Positions 33,001-39,312 are shown, counted from the stretch's first letter. The stretch: 64,000 nt of DNA from Liolophura sinensis (GCF_032854445.1 NC_088306.1:22539764-22603763), one strand, 5' to 3'. Notes: generated by a model not told the origin, from the letters alone. Translations and numbers: made by a program.

Positions 33001-35321
33001 AAACACTCTTGATCATGACCCTAAACACCAGTGATTTATTCAATCAATCAATCAATCAATCAGTCAGATGTTCTGTCCTGTTTCTTCCATCCATAAACGT
33101 AGTCACCATCATTGGGTCAAACACTCTTGATCACAGCCCTTAACACCAGTGATTTATTCAATCAATCAATCAATCAGTCAGATGCCCTGTCCTGTTTATT
33201 GCATCCATAAATGTAGTCACCATCAATCGGTCAAACATTCTTGATCACGACCCTAAACACCAGTGATTTATTCAATCAATCAATCAATCAGTCAGATGTC
33301 CTGTCCTGTTTATTACATCCATAAATGTAGTCACCATCAATCGGTCAAACACTCTTGATCACAGCCCTAAAAACCAGTGATTTATTCAATTAATAAGTCA
33401 ATCAGTCAAATGTCCTCTCTGTACATTTTACCGTAGAGCGGTGGAGAGAGGCAGAGACTGTAGGGAAGGAAGCACTGCGTTTTCTACCAGACGCTTCAAG
33501 CGTCCACCTTAACATGGCAAATAACTACGGCAAGGACAAGAAGTATGAGTCCAGCGAGAAACACTTCCTCCAGGCCCTCAAGCTTGATGGGAACAACCCG
33601 TCCATTTTAACAAACCTCGGTAAGTTTGGGACACTTTAACTTGGGCATTCTTTTTTTTTTATTTCTGAACTTTTATATTTTATATTAACAATATAAAACA
33701 ATATATTTATTATTTGATTGGTGTTTTACTCCGTACTCAAGAATATTTCACTTATATGATGGCGGCCAGCATTATGGTGGGTGGAAACTGGGCAGAACCC
33801 GGGGCAAACCCACGACCATCCGCAGGTTGCTGGCAGACCTAACACAATATAGCAGCTTTAGTCAACATACCATGTACAGTATTTCACCTATAGTTTGGTA
33901 TGTAAAAAATGCACCTTCAAAAGACATAGAGGCCTTAAGAGACCTTACTTGTGAGGGCAACACTTAAGTTTTTCTGATAAGAAATTAATCAAGACTTCAC
34001 ATGTACCCTATGAGGTACAAGAATCAAGAAACACTTCCTCCAGGCCCTCAAGCGGAATGGGGGTACAGTTAAGCCATTTTAATGAACCTGGGTATAACAT
34101 CCTAAAGTTAAGATTTTTTTTTTTTTTTATTGTGAATTTTACCATATTTCACCAAAAGTTTGGTATGTGAATATGCATCTTCAGAAGAGCATGAAGGCTT
34201 TAAAATAATACTTTTGTCACATTTTTTTCTGATGAATTAATTTAACTTCTCTAAATACTATTTAAATGGCATTATTGGAATCAGAATGTCAGAATCAAGC
34301 AAAATGTATCACATTTAGGTGAAATACAGTATTACTTTATTTATTTATTTATTTATTTGATTGGTGTTTTATGCTGTACTCAAGAATATTTCACTTTTAC
34401 GACCAGCATTATGGTGGAAGGAAACCAGGCAGAGCCCGGGGGAAACCCACGACCATCCGCAGGTTACTGGCAGTTTTTCCCATGTACAGCCAGAGTGGAA
34501 GCCAGCATGAGTTGGACTTGAACTCACAGCAACCGCTCCTGGGTCTATTACTTTATGGATGACAGCTTCTGTATGAAGTTGGCTAATTTTATTGTTCGTG
34601 ATTTGGTTTGAACATGTTGAAAACGATGTTACAACCAACATTGAAAAAGTCATCTGTAATGAACAAAAACATAGTAGTGATTCCTAAGTAATTGCTATAT
34701 ATGCGTTGCTATAGTTACATGTAGTAGTTGATCAGAGACAATTTAAAAAAGAAATATTGTTCAGAGGATGTTCCATGAGAACAGTGTAGTGAAACACAAA
34801 ACATTACGGTAAGTCATAGGTCATATGAGTTTACTGTTATGTCAAGACAAAAGGCCATGTTGGACATTCCCTTTCAAAATGCATTCCAGGACTCAAGGAA
34901 ATGTCCCAAAAAAATTTAAGAAAAGATTTAAAAATATGATTTTATATAGTCATTCTAATGCCACAATTTTCCAAGAATTATGCTCTCGTTGATTCTTATT
35001 AAATTTGTTTGATTAATTTTTTAGGATGTACTCAAGAGTATTTCGCTTTTATATAACAGCGGCCAGCATTATGGTGGGAGGAAAATGTCAATTTCTATGT
35101 TTGTATCAAAAGTTCAAACCCAGTGCTTACCATTTTGATTTGTTTTTTATCGCCACATTGTTGTATATTCAGGTGTGTTATATCATTGGTGGGACAAGCC
35201 AGCTAAAGCTGAGAAGATGTACCTCAGAGCCATAGAGCTGAACCCAGGGAAAACGGGACCTGGCAGTCCCCGGAACAACCTTGAGATGTTATACAAGCAG
35301 AAAGGCAGGGGACCATACTGA
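11631..35321 (+). CDS. TMTC4: TMTC4: ER O-mannosyltransferase for cadherins (16 coding exons, 804 codons)
   Basis: TMTC proteins are multi-pass ER enzymes that put O-linked mannose from dolichol-phosphate-mannose onto cadherin EC domains. Coding exons: 11631-12046, 13490-13706, 15868-15955, 16546-16652, 18296-18433, 22968-23129, 23888-24090, 26088-26265, 26699-26755, 26972-27043, 28595-28674, 29436-29543, 30082-30223, 31148-31262, 33437-33619, 35173-35321. All junctions are GT-AG, phases agree, and the total is 2415 nt. Order: Ser/Asn-rich N-tail 1-60; first membrane segment about 64-81; DD pair at 91-92 (FVFDDNEAI) in the first lumenal loop; HPIHVES at 205-211; DUF1736-type region about 325-440; CIPVIT and IPFLPATNLLFRVGF; tetratricopeptide repeats about 545-800. 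The family's vertebrate TMTC4 is about 740 residues; the extra length is mainly the N-tail and an Asn-rich loop in exon 6. The start is the first ATG after an in-frame stop at 11601. Introns are unusually rich in tandem arrays. Confidence 0.95.
12529..12665 (-). mobile_element. SINE family B fragment
   Basis: GTTTAGGGTCGTATTTAGCA, AATTTTTTCATTAGG and GGTGTCTTCTTGTGACAGGG complement the 3' half of family B. Diverged; in TMTC4 intron 2. Confidence 0.55.
12820..12982 (+). mobile_element. SINE family A copy
   Basis: Well-preserved 3' body in TMTC4 intron 2: CCGTACGTGGGAAGGTCTGG, GCAACCTGCGGATGGTCGTG, CACCATGATGCTGGCCGCC, ending in AATAAATAAATAAATAAAT. Confidence 0.92.
13490..13706 (+). CDS. TMTC4: TMTC4 exon 3 (residues 139-211)
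   Basis: Acceptor ttttttcag, donor GAAAGT|gtaagt. It encodes LNYFLAGGLHPWGFHLTNIL, a membrane segment (SVVSLLFLAVFSVLIGG) and the conserved HPIHVES. The donor is followed within about 10 nt by the 26-bp minisatellite. Confidence 0.95.
13716..14372. repeat. 26-bp minisatellite at the exon 3 donor
   Basis: About 25 units of ATGTACATGTATACATGG followed by GTCAGAAC or GACAGAAC. Each unit holds the near-palindromic run ACATGTACATGTATACATG, alternating purine and pyrimidine. The array starts about 10 nt after the splice donor of TMTC4 exon 3 and runs straight into a MITE at 14405. Because 26 is not a multiple of three, all frames cycle open; these are not genes. Confidence 0.95.
14405..14614. mobile_element. 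MITE-like element with TACCCTAAA termini
   Basis: Ends TACCCTAAA (14405-14413) and TTTAGGGTA (14606-14614) are perfect inverted complements; the 210-bp interior has no frame. Internal blocks (TTTTGCCCACAAAAGTG, GTGCTGAAACTTCCAG, AGTAGAATATCAACCC) recur at 6785-6990 and, more diverged, at 29150-29395. Confidence 0.75.
15363..15502 (+). mobile_element. SINE family A 3' part
   Basis: AGCAACCTGCGGTTGGTCGT, CACCATAATGCT, CGTATAAGTGAAATATTCTT, ending in AATCAAATAAATAAATAAAT. TMTC4 intron 3. Confidence 0.9.
15528..15720. mobile_element. MITE-like element, family 'TACCCTAATTCCTCAA'
   Basis: Left end ATACCCTAATTCCTCAACCA and right end GTGAAAAAGGTTGAAGAA are imperfect inverted complements. A related element with the same left end and CACAAAAAGTATAATTTTATC core lies at 20077-20290; an isolated right end is at about 13250-13275 (AAAAGGTTGAAGAATTAGGG). 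Confidence 0.6.
15868..15955 (+). CDS. TMTC4: TMTC4 exon 4 (residues 212-240)
   Basis: Acceptor cattgccag, donor TTCAG|gtaagt. Encodes VAGVVGRADLLCAFLF and SYVKACHS, a highly conserved TMTC segment. Confidence 0.95.
16133..16285 (-). mobile_element. SINE family A copy
   Basis: Minus orientation: GGAGTTTTACGCTGTGCTCA, AATATTTCACTCTTACGACG, CCAACATTATGGTTGGAGG, CCACAGGTTGCTGGAAGACC. TMTC4 intron 4. Confidence 0.85.
16546..16652 (+). CDS. TMTC4: TMTC4 exon 5 (residues 241-276)
   Basis: Acceptor gatctacag, donor GTCATT|gtaagc. Encodes WLLLSMLLCSLSVLCKEQGI, a membrane segment ending in the family motif CKEQGIT. Confidence 0.95.
17175..18160. repeat. 58-bp minisatellite in TMTC4 intron 5, split by a SINE
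   Basis: Units of AACTTCCAACTTCATTGATC, ATGACTGCTGACCCATTC and TGAACTGAAAGCTGGATTTG; about seven before and three after the SINE at 17637-18006. Unit variants (ACTCCATTG versus ACTTCATTG) are interspersed. Confidence 0.92.
17637..18006 (+). mobile_element. Complete SINE family B copy with target-site duplication
   Basis: 370 bp. The head resembles a tRNA: GATAGCACAGTTGGTAGAGC (A-box region) and a B-box-like GGATCAGTCC or GATCGAGTC downstream. The body has CCTCGCTTGGCGTTCAGCAT; the 3' end is ATGACTGAAAAATTGTTGAG, CACGACGTTAAACCCC and a CACT repeat tail. CCAACTTCATTGA flanks both sides (17624-17636 and 18007-18019), consistent with L1/RTE-type target-primed insertion into a minisatellite unit. 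Confidence 0.9.
18296..18433 (+). CDS. TMTC4: TMTC4 exon 6 (residues 277-322, variable loop)
   Basis: Acceptor gtttccag, donor CAGAAG|gtacgt; 46 codons, phase 0 at both ends. It encodes GLCSAYDIIQVCRINIF followed by a hydrophilic loop with five consecutive Asn. This loop is the least conserved part and could be skipped without a frameshift. Confidence 0.9.
18780..19660. repeat. Purine-rich minisatellite in TMTC4 intron 6
   Basis: Irregular repeats of GATATGGATGGAGATGGG with a higher-order block that also holds GATTGGGAACTACATGTTGA and AGGAGGGATG. The plus strand is almost free of C for nearly 900 bp. Open frames on both strands (Met/Asp/Gly-rich or Pro/Ser/His-rich) are artefacts of this composition. 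Confidence 0.93.
20077..20290. mobile_element. MITE-like element related to 15528-15720
   Basis: Left end TATACCCTAATTCCTCAATC, right end ATATGCGAATAGGTTGAATA, with the shared internal block CACAAAAAGTATAATTTTAT. TMTC4 intron 6, immediately before the 199-bp array. Confidence 0.55.
20291..21320. repeat. 199-bp tandem array (about five copies) in TMTC4 intron 6
   Basis: Copies contain ATGGAGTGATGAAATAAACT, GATGTTAGCTCAGTCTTC, GAGATGGTGGGTTTTGTATC and CAGCAGTGTCTTGTTTGCAG, repeating about every 199 bp (near 20334, 20533, 20731, 20930, 21129). Two copies give an almost identical 71-codon frame by chance. Each copy ends in a tttgcag acceptor-like motif. Confidence 0.93.
21836..22010 (-). mobile_element. 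SINE family A copy
   Basis: Starts with the complemented AAAT tail (TTTATTTATTTATTTG), then GTGTTTTACGCCGTACTTAA, CCAGCATTATAGTGGGAGG and a truncated 5' side (GAGAGGAAGCCAGCATGA). TMTC4 intron 6. Confidence 0.92.
22470..22662 (+). mobile_element. SINE family A copy
   Basis: Includes the B-box-like GTGAGTTCAAGCC, the body (CAGCAACCTGCGAATGGTCA, CATAATGCTGGTC) and AATAAATAAATAAATAAAT. TMTC4 intron 6. Confidence 0.9.
22968..23129 (+). CDS. TMTC4: TMTC4 exon 7 (residues 323-376)
   Basis: Acceptor gttttccag, donor ATGAGA|gtaagt. Encodes HCILLFTGVILLVVRWRVMG (membrane segment and basic end) and a lumenal stretch APPTFQLMDNPHSF, the start of the DUF1736-type region. Confidence 0.95.
23330..23463 (+). 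mobile_element. SINE family A 3' fragment with poly-T/poly-G lead
   Basis: ACAATAATGCTGGCTGCAGT, GAAATATTCTTGAGTACGGC, ending in AATAAATAAATAAATAAAT. The 5' side is a homopolymer-rich T then G tract. TMTC4 intron 7. Confidence 0.85.
23888..24090 (+). CDS. TMTC4: TMTC4 exon 8 (residues 377-443)
   Basis: Acceptor ttctcacag, donor GAACG|gtgagt (phase 2). Encodes NYHYLYAMNGWLLVNPWWLC, FDWSMGCIPVI and a membrane helix with VSHHER at its end; these are hallmark DUF1736/TMTC4 residues. Confidence 0.96.
24595..24715 (+). repeat. Dispersed repeat shared with 3455-3570
   Basis: AGCAATTTACACGCCTCCTA, GTATGGCTTAAAC, a poly-A run and GCAGTGATGTAAATTGCAAT. Just upstream, GAGAGTAAAACCAGAACAGC (near 24470) recurs at 42112 and, inverted, near 51660. 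Confidence 0.6.
24893..26080 (+). repeat. Eleven 108-bp tandem copies of the start of TMTC4 exon 9 with its splice acceptor
   Basis: GTTACAGGG begins at 24893, 25001, 25109, 25217, 25325, 25433, 25541, 25649, 25757, 25865 and 25973, then at 26081 at the true exon: a strict 108-bp spacing. Each unit has a splice acceptor (gttacag), about 70 nt matching the exon 9 start (VLLLGLAFLVIPFLPATNLL), and a spacer with GTGTCAGAGTAGAGTAGCTT. If any copy were spliced to exon 8, the frame would run to RVVSE or a close variant and stop at TAG. No copy shows a disabling stop before that point. Copies 4, 7 and 10 alone are preceded by CTCTATGTTACAG, a three-unit periodicity. Confidence 0.97.
26088..26265 (+). 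CDS. TMTC4: TMTC4 exon 9 (residues 444-503), the functional last copy
   Basis: Follows the eleven partial copies and is the only one continuing past FRVG into FVIAERVLYLSTAGFCLLI and a donor (ATTCCA|gtaaga). The phase-2 Arg codon joins exon 8. It encodes two membrane-associated segments with the conserved VIPFLPATNLLFRVGF. Confidence 0.96.
26699..26755 (+). CDS. TMTC4: TMTC4 exon 10 (residues 504-522)
   Basis: A 57-nt microexon, phase 0 at both ends: acceptor catttccag, donor ATCCAG|gtaatt. Encodes VLRLVLPVLVVIMISRCIQ, the last membrane span before the TPR region. Confidence 0.93.
26972..27043 (+). CDS. TMTC4: TMTC4 exon 11 (residues 523-546)
   Basis: Acceptor gatgttacag, donor GCAAAG|gtgagt; 72 nt, phase 0. 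Encodes RSAEWRNELVLFTAGARVCP and LNAK, the conserved link from the last span to TPR 1. Confidence 0.95.
27170..27880. repeat. About 118-bp tandem array in TMTC4 intron 11
   Basis: Five to six copies with GGTATGGTGTGTAAATGCAC (27344, 27461, 27579, 27697, 27816), TCTCGGATGGCAGGTTAAGC, and CTATCACACATGGATTGAAG. Identity rises toward the middle copies. Confidence 0.92.
28377..28452 (+). mobile_element. SINE family A 3' fragment
   Basis: CTAAGATCCTCCCACCATAA, TGCTGGGTGCAGTTGTATAA, GGCGTAAAACACCAACCAAA, TAAATAAA. TMTC4 intron 11. Confidence 0.85.
28595..28674 (+). CDS. TMTC4: TMTC4 exon 12 (residues 547-572, TPR)
   Basis: Acceptor gttgctttag, donor ATAGA|gtaagt. Encodes VHYNIGKVVSDRGDEEYAIQ and KYREAI, a TPR repeat. 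Confidence 0.95.
29150..29395. mobile_element. Diverged MITE-like element, family of 14405-14614
   Basis: AATACCCTAAGTTACCTAAA at the left, TTTGATGCTGAAATTTACAT and CATGGACAAAATTTCAGGTC internally, TCATTAAGGGCAG at the right. TMTC4 intron 12. Confidence 0.5.
29436..29543 (+). CDS. TMTC4: TMTC4 exon 13 (residues 573-608, TPR)
   Basis: Acceptor ttttgacag, donor AATCAG|gttaat. Encodes LYPEYDQAMNNLGNILKDRG, EAESILTRAVKI. The donor GTTAAT is weaker than its neighbours. Confidence 0.93.
30082..30223 (+). CDS. TMTC4: TMTC4 exon 14 (residues 609-656, TPR)
   Basis: Acceptor ttccttacag, donor AACTTG|gtgagt. Encodes PDFAAAWMNLGIVQASLNKF, AEKSYFTAI, HRRKYPDCYYNLGNL, closely matching the family. A GTCA repeat lies just upstream (30035-30070). 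Confidence 0.96.
30850..31108 (+). mobile_element. SINE family A copy, nearly full length
   Basis: Begins at GATCAGCACAACAATGCGAC, has GCCTCTCACTAATGCGG and a B-box-like GAGATCAAATCC, the body, and a long AATAAATAAATAAATAAATA tail about 40 bp before exon 15. Confidence 0.92.
31148..31262 (+). CDS. TMTC4: TMTC4 exon 15 (residues 657-694, TPR)
   Basis: Acceptor ttttgtcag, donor CAATCAGA|gtgagc (phase 1). Encodes YLSMERHTDALIAWRNATLQ and NAWNNMLILLANQ. Confidence 0.95.
31622..33415 (+). repeat. About 15-copy tandem array (105-125 bp) derived from SINE 3' ends, TMTC4 intron 15
   Basis: Units contain TGTCCTGTTTATTGCATCCA, TAAATGTAGTCACCATCAAT, CGGTCAAACACTCTTGATCA, CAGCCCTTAACACCAGTGAT and (CAAT)n(CAGT)n. 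The order matches the family A 3' part (gtttcctcccaccataatg, gccgtcgtataagtg, attcttgagtacgg, taaaacaccaatcaaat). The first unit (31622-31720) is the most SINE-like. Variants (TTCTTCCATCC versus TTATTGCATCC; CACTCTTG versus CATTCTTG) alternate. Confidence 0.88.
33437..33619 (+). CDS. TMTC4: TMTC4 exon 16 (residues 695-755, TPR)
   Basis: Acceptor ttttaccgtag, donor CCTCG|gtaagt (phase 1). Encodes RWREAETVGKEALRFLPDAS, HLNMANNYGKDKKYESSEKH and ALKLDGNNPSILTNLG. Confidence 0.95.
33705..33838 (-). mobile_element. SINE family A copy
   Basis: TTATTTGATTGGTGTTTTAC, CAAGAATATTTCACTTATAT, GGCGGCCAGCATTATGGTGG, ATCCGCAGGTTGCTGGCAGA; truncated at the 5' side. TMTC4 intron 16. Confidence 0.93.
34025..34095 (+). 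pseudogene. Decayed duplicate of the 3' end of TMTC4 exon 16
   Basis: GAAACACTTCCTCCAGGCCC and TCAAGC at 34028-34053 are identical over 26 nt to exon 16 at 33558-33583, and diverged similarity continues (CCATTTTAATGAACCTGGGT versus TCCATTTTAACAAACCTCGG). It lacks an acceptor and has an altered donor, so it is a dead exon fragment in intron 16. Confidence 0.85.
34335..34550 (-). mobile_element. SINE family A copy with tRNA-like end
   Basis: TTTATTTATTTATTTATTTG, GTGTTTTATGCTGTACTCAA, GGTTACTGGCAG, and GTTGGACTTGAACTCACAGC (complement of the B box). Internal deletion at the GATGGCGG block. TMTC4 intron 16. Confidence 0.93.
35010..35085 (-). mobile_element. SINE family A 3' fragment
   Basis: TTAGGATGTACTCAAGAGTA, TTTCGCTTTTATATAACAGC, GGCCAGCATTATGGTGGGAG. 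Lies less than 100 bp before exon 17. Confidence 0.85.
35173..35321 (+). CDS. TMTC4: TMTC4 exon 17 (residues 756-804 and stop)
   Basis: Acceptor gtatattcag; stop TGA at 35319-35321. Encodes VLYHWWDKPAKAEKMYLRAI, ELNP and a short basic tail ending KGRGPY. The reading frame closes exactly after sixteen joined exons. Confidence 0.95.
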
Positions 35322-36530
35322 TGTATGGATGGAAGAGGATGGGAGTATGTACTGTTAGTACAGGCAGAAGAGGATGGGACCATAAAGATGAACAGATTGA
35401 AAGATTGGGGGGAGTGACGGGGGTTGTACTGATGGTAGCGGCAGAAGAGGATGGGACCATAAAGATGAACAGATTGAAGGATTGGGGGGAGGGACGGGGG
35501 TTGTACTGATGGTACAGGCAGAAGAGGATGGGACCATAAAGATGAACAGATTGAAGGATTGGGGGAGGGAAGGGGGTTATACGGATGGTACAGGCAGAAG
35601 AGGATGGGACCATAAAGATGAACAGATTGAGGATGGTGGGAGCAGCAGGGCGGGAGGGGGAGATGGGTGGGGGGGTTACTGATGGTTCAGGCAGAAGAGG
35701 ATGGAACCATTCAGAGGTACAGATTGAAGGATTTGGGGGAGGGACAGGGGGTTGTACTGATGGTACAGGCAGAAGAGGGTGGGACCATTCAGAGGTACAG
35801 ATTGAAGGATGGGGGTGTTGTACTGATGGTACAGGCAGAAGAGGGTGGGACCATTCATAGGTACAGATTGAAGGATGGAGGTGTTGTACTGATGGTACAG
35901 GCAGAAGAGGGTGGGACCATTCAGAGGTACAGATTGAAGGATGGGGGTGTTGTACTGATGGTACAGGCAGAAGAGGGTGGGACCATTCAGAGGTACAGAT
36001 TGAAGGATGGAGGTGTTGTACTGATGGTACAGGCAGAAGAGGGTGGGACCATTCAGAGGTACAGATTGAAGGATGGGGGTGTTGTACTGATGGTACAGGC
36101 AGAAGAGGGTGGGACCATTCAGAGGTACAGATTGAAGGATGGGGGTATTGTACTGATGGTACAGGCAGAAGAGGGTGGGACCATTCAGAGGTACAGCTTG
36201 AAGGATGGGGGTGTTGTACTGATGGTAGAGGCAGAAGAGGGTGGGACCATTCATAGGTACAGATTGAAGGATGGAGGTGTTGTACTGATGGTACAGGCAG
36301 AAGAGGGTGGGACCATTCATAGGTACAGATTGAAGGATGGAGGTGTTGTACTGATGGTACAGGCAGAAGAGGGTGGGACCATTTAGAGGTACATCTTGAA
36401 GGATGGGGGTGTTGTACTGATGGTACAGGCAGAAGAGGGTGGGACCATTCATAGGTACAGATTAAAGGATGGAGGTGTTGTACTGATGGTACAGGCAGAA
36501 GAGGGTGGGACCATTCATAGGTACAGAAAG
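35322..36530. repeat. 66-bp minisatellite in the TMTC4 3' UTR
   Basis: Begins right after the stop codon. Units of GTACAGGCAGAAGAGGGTGG, GACCATTCAGAGGTACAGAT and GAAGGATGGGGGTGTTGTAC, about 11 regular copies from 35690 onward, preceded by four or five longer variants with GACCATAAAGATGAACAGAT. Since 66 is a multiple of three, frames of about 240 codons open on both strands (22-residue repeats). No evidence makes them genes. Confidence 0.93.
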
Positions 36531-36594
36531 AAGGACCTGACTAATCAGATGTACAGACTGAGACAGAAGGGCAACGGATTACACTACATGTATT

Positions 36595-36600
36595 AATAAA
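36595..36600 (+). promoter_or_regulatory. Candidate polyadenylation signal for TMTC4
   Basis: AATAAA follows the 3' UTR minisatellite (context TATTAATAAATGTAC). Other AATAAA motifs occur near 37695 and 38525, so the true end is uncertain. Confidence 0.35.
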
Positions 36601-36782
36601 TGTACACAAAGACAGGGGACAGTACAGATGTACAGATAAGAGACTATATCTATGTACAGAAGGAGAGAATGGGGTCATGCAGATGTAAGGATGTAGTGCA
36701 AGAGTGGGAGCTCATGTATTCTAATGAACAGGCAGACGGATGTGTAAGAGACGATAAAATAGCACAGGTAGACAGGGGACTA

Positions 36783-36965
36783 CTCTAATTCCTAGACCTT
36801 TTCAGCCGCCTCTGCAGTCAGTATTCTGGAACATTCTGATAGAACTACAGGATGTGGAGAAATAATTGGCAGTTTTATGACACGGACACACCAATTTTGG
36901 GGATTTTCATAAATTGTATGCAAAATTCCACTGAAAAAAGTGTGTTCATGGTTGAAAAGGTTCAT
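36783..36965. mobile_element. MITE-like element related to 22085-22270
   Basis: Starts TACTCTAATTCCTAGACCTT and shares GGAGAAATAATTGGCAG, TTTTATGACACGGACACACC and TTCATAAATTGTATGC with 22085-22270 (GTAGAGAAATAATTTGCATG, TTTTATGATGG, TTCATAATAATTGTATGC). Ends GTTGAAAAGGTTCATG. Confidence 0.55.
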
Positions 36966-39250
36966 GATTTACGGACAGAATAACAAGAGACTATATGTAG
37001 AAGGAGAGAATGGGACTGTGCAGATGTACAGAGCAAGGATGGGACTACATGTGCTGTAATAGACAGATGTGTAAAAGATGATGAAATTGGGCAGACAGAT
37101 GGATGAACAGTGAACTATACTATTGTACAGACAGAACAAAAGGGACTATACTAACATACAAGACAGAAGGGTAGGGACTGATCTGCAGTACAGGGGACCA
37201 TACTAATGTAAGACAAAGGAGCGAGGGCTTAATATGTTCTTTGCACGAACATTACATATTTCTTGCTCTGGGAAACATCTTTTACAGATATCATTTTAAA
37301 TATCATTTTAACCTTTTCGTTATATTGTTGATGGCATTTCGCACCATTAATCATTTATACATTTCTCTCTATACAGTTTTCTATGCAACATTCCTGGCAA
37401 TAATTACGCCGCAAAAACATTCCATTTGTTGTGATGCAGTGACTGTTCTGTTAATTCCTTGGCTGTTCAGTTTTGGGTAATCAGACTGCCAGTCGAAATA
37501 TGGTGTGAGCCAATCAGAAAACTTGATATTACAGGCAGTTGTCGCTGCCATATTTCGCCCCTCGGTCCAATCAGTTCGAGAGGGAGCATGCTTGGTTGGC
37601 ATGTTCAATAGGCAAATATATGCACTCGGTGTGTTGATATTTTAATCACTATTCTGGTTTTATACTTAAATTTTACTTTAAAAAATTATTTTATAATAAA
37701 CGTATCTTGTAATCAAAAATGGAGACAACATTATCTAAATGCTCATCAGTAAGAAAAAAGAGTCTTCTGATACAATAAGTTTTCAATCAACCCAAAAGGA
37801 ATGTTAGATATATTTTTCTTCATCAAGAAAATGCCGACTTCCATTTTATGATGTTGAGTGTATTATACCAAACCTTTGCCTTACGTTACATGTACATGCA
37901 TTGTGATTCTCAAATTAAGACCCTGATAAAATATGTCATGCATAAAACTTGCCAAAATCACGAACTGATGTTGTCATAAACTTTATGCTGGATTGTGTAA
38001 AGATGTTGTCATGAACTTTATGCTGGATTGTGTAAAGATGTTGTCATAAACTTTATGCTGGATTGTGTAAAGATGTTGTCATGAACTTTATGCTGGATTG
38101 TGTTTTTTTTTTCTTTTTTTAATGTTTTTCATCGGAAGATTTAAATGTGCATATGGCATGAATATTCTAATCAAAAAGATCTCTTAATAGGCATGTATAT
38201 TTTTGGTATTTTCTTTATATTCTTGGCAAGATAATCAAAGGTTTTGAGAACTAAACTTTTAGCTGTTGTACTAGCAATATAATCAAATTTACTTCATGTG
38301 AATATCAAATTTTGGTTGAATTTTCAATATATATATATGTATATATGTTGCGGTCTTATTCAGTGAAATACATGTGAATTGTATGGTGCCAAATTGCATT
38401 GCTTTAAATCAACAGGATTTTTCAGGCAGATTGTGACATTACACTGTATTGGTACTCATAGCTGGAAGTTGACAAATTCCCCCAAAGTACTGGCTTGTTA
38501 AAACCAGATTGTATAGTCAACCCATAATAAATATGTAAATTAATCTCTGTTAAAATTATTTTAGTCTGGTTTAAGTAAAAATTTCAGTTGTAAAGTTTTC
38601 TACTGAGAAAGATCGAAGAATTTAAGCAAAACTTCAGTTTATTTGATGAATCCACATAAATCAAATTGTCATCCATATTGTCTCACAAACACAACAGTAC
38701 TTTTTTCTACCATCGAGAGTTGGTCTTAAGTTGAGAAATTGTTTCAACCCAACCCTTACCAAGGACTTCTAATTGGTCTGGTTTTCTCTAAATCTGTGCC
38801 AGGGATGCCTTTATAGGGGCAGAAATCTACATTTATTTACATGTAGACTTACAAAGCCATTTTGTGCCTTATAGTGTCTCTCGCCTTATCTTTGTACTTT
38901 TGCCATTTTTGAAATGTTCATATGTTCCTGTTGTGACCTGCCAAATTCAACCAAATTAGTATTTAGTTTTTATATGCATTTCTATGATACATTGATGTTT
39001 TATGCAATATTGCCATATGCCTATGTTCCTTACATTGCCAGGTTACATGTATTAATTATTTACGTTTGCTGGGAAAATCTTTGAAGCTTTCAATGAAATT
39101 TGGTGAAATATTTTCCCATGTTATAGGTATTAGCTGACTGTATTTTGATTCAAGCTTTCTGACAGTGCGTTGTTTTGTATGCATAAACAGTTATACCGTG
39201 AAATGACATAAAAAATACATAACAGAAGTTCATGCTATACCGTCCATTTT
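36966..39250. other. Intergenic, no supported gene
   Basis: Mostly AT-rich. Holds degenerate extensions of the preceding repeat (GTACAGA-rich, to 37210), two CCAATC motifs near 37510 and 37568 flanked by inverted CGAAATATGG / CCATATTTCG, and a 35-bp tandem repeat (about four units of AACTTTATGCTGGATTGTGT plus AAAGATGTTGTCAT) at 37968-38101. Confidence 0.5.
37968..38101. repeat. 35-bp tandem repeat, about four units
   Basis: Near-identical units alternating TCATAAACTT and TCATGAACTT, giving a 70-bp higher-order pattern. Confidence 0.9.
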
Positions 39251-39255
39251 ATGGT

Positions 39256-39258
<3 letters not shown>

Positions 39259-39312
<54 letters not shown>
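39259..39312. repeat. (AT)n microsatellite
   Basis: About 27 uninterrupted AT dinucleotides. Confidence 0.98.

Noticed and set aside
31622-33415. CRISPR-like appearance (regular repeats with differing segments)
   Set aside because: The genome is animal, units are imperfect and SINE-related, and the variable parts are simple CAAT/CAGT repeats, not unique spacers.
35183-36452. 129- and 258-codon minus-strand repeat frames
   Set aside because: They mirror the 66-bp minisatellite of the TMTC4 3' UTR, whose period is a multiple of three.
37490-37575. CCAAT-box promoter between inverted repeats
   Set aside because: Two CCAATCAG-type motifs occur but no gene start follows on either strand; could as well be a small inverted element.
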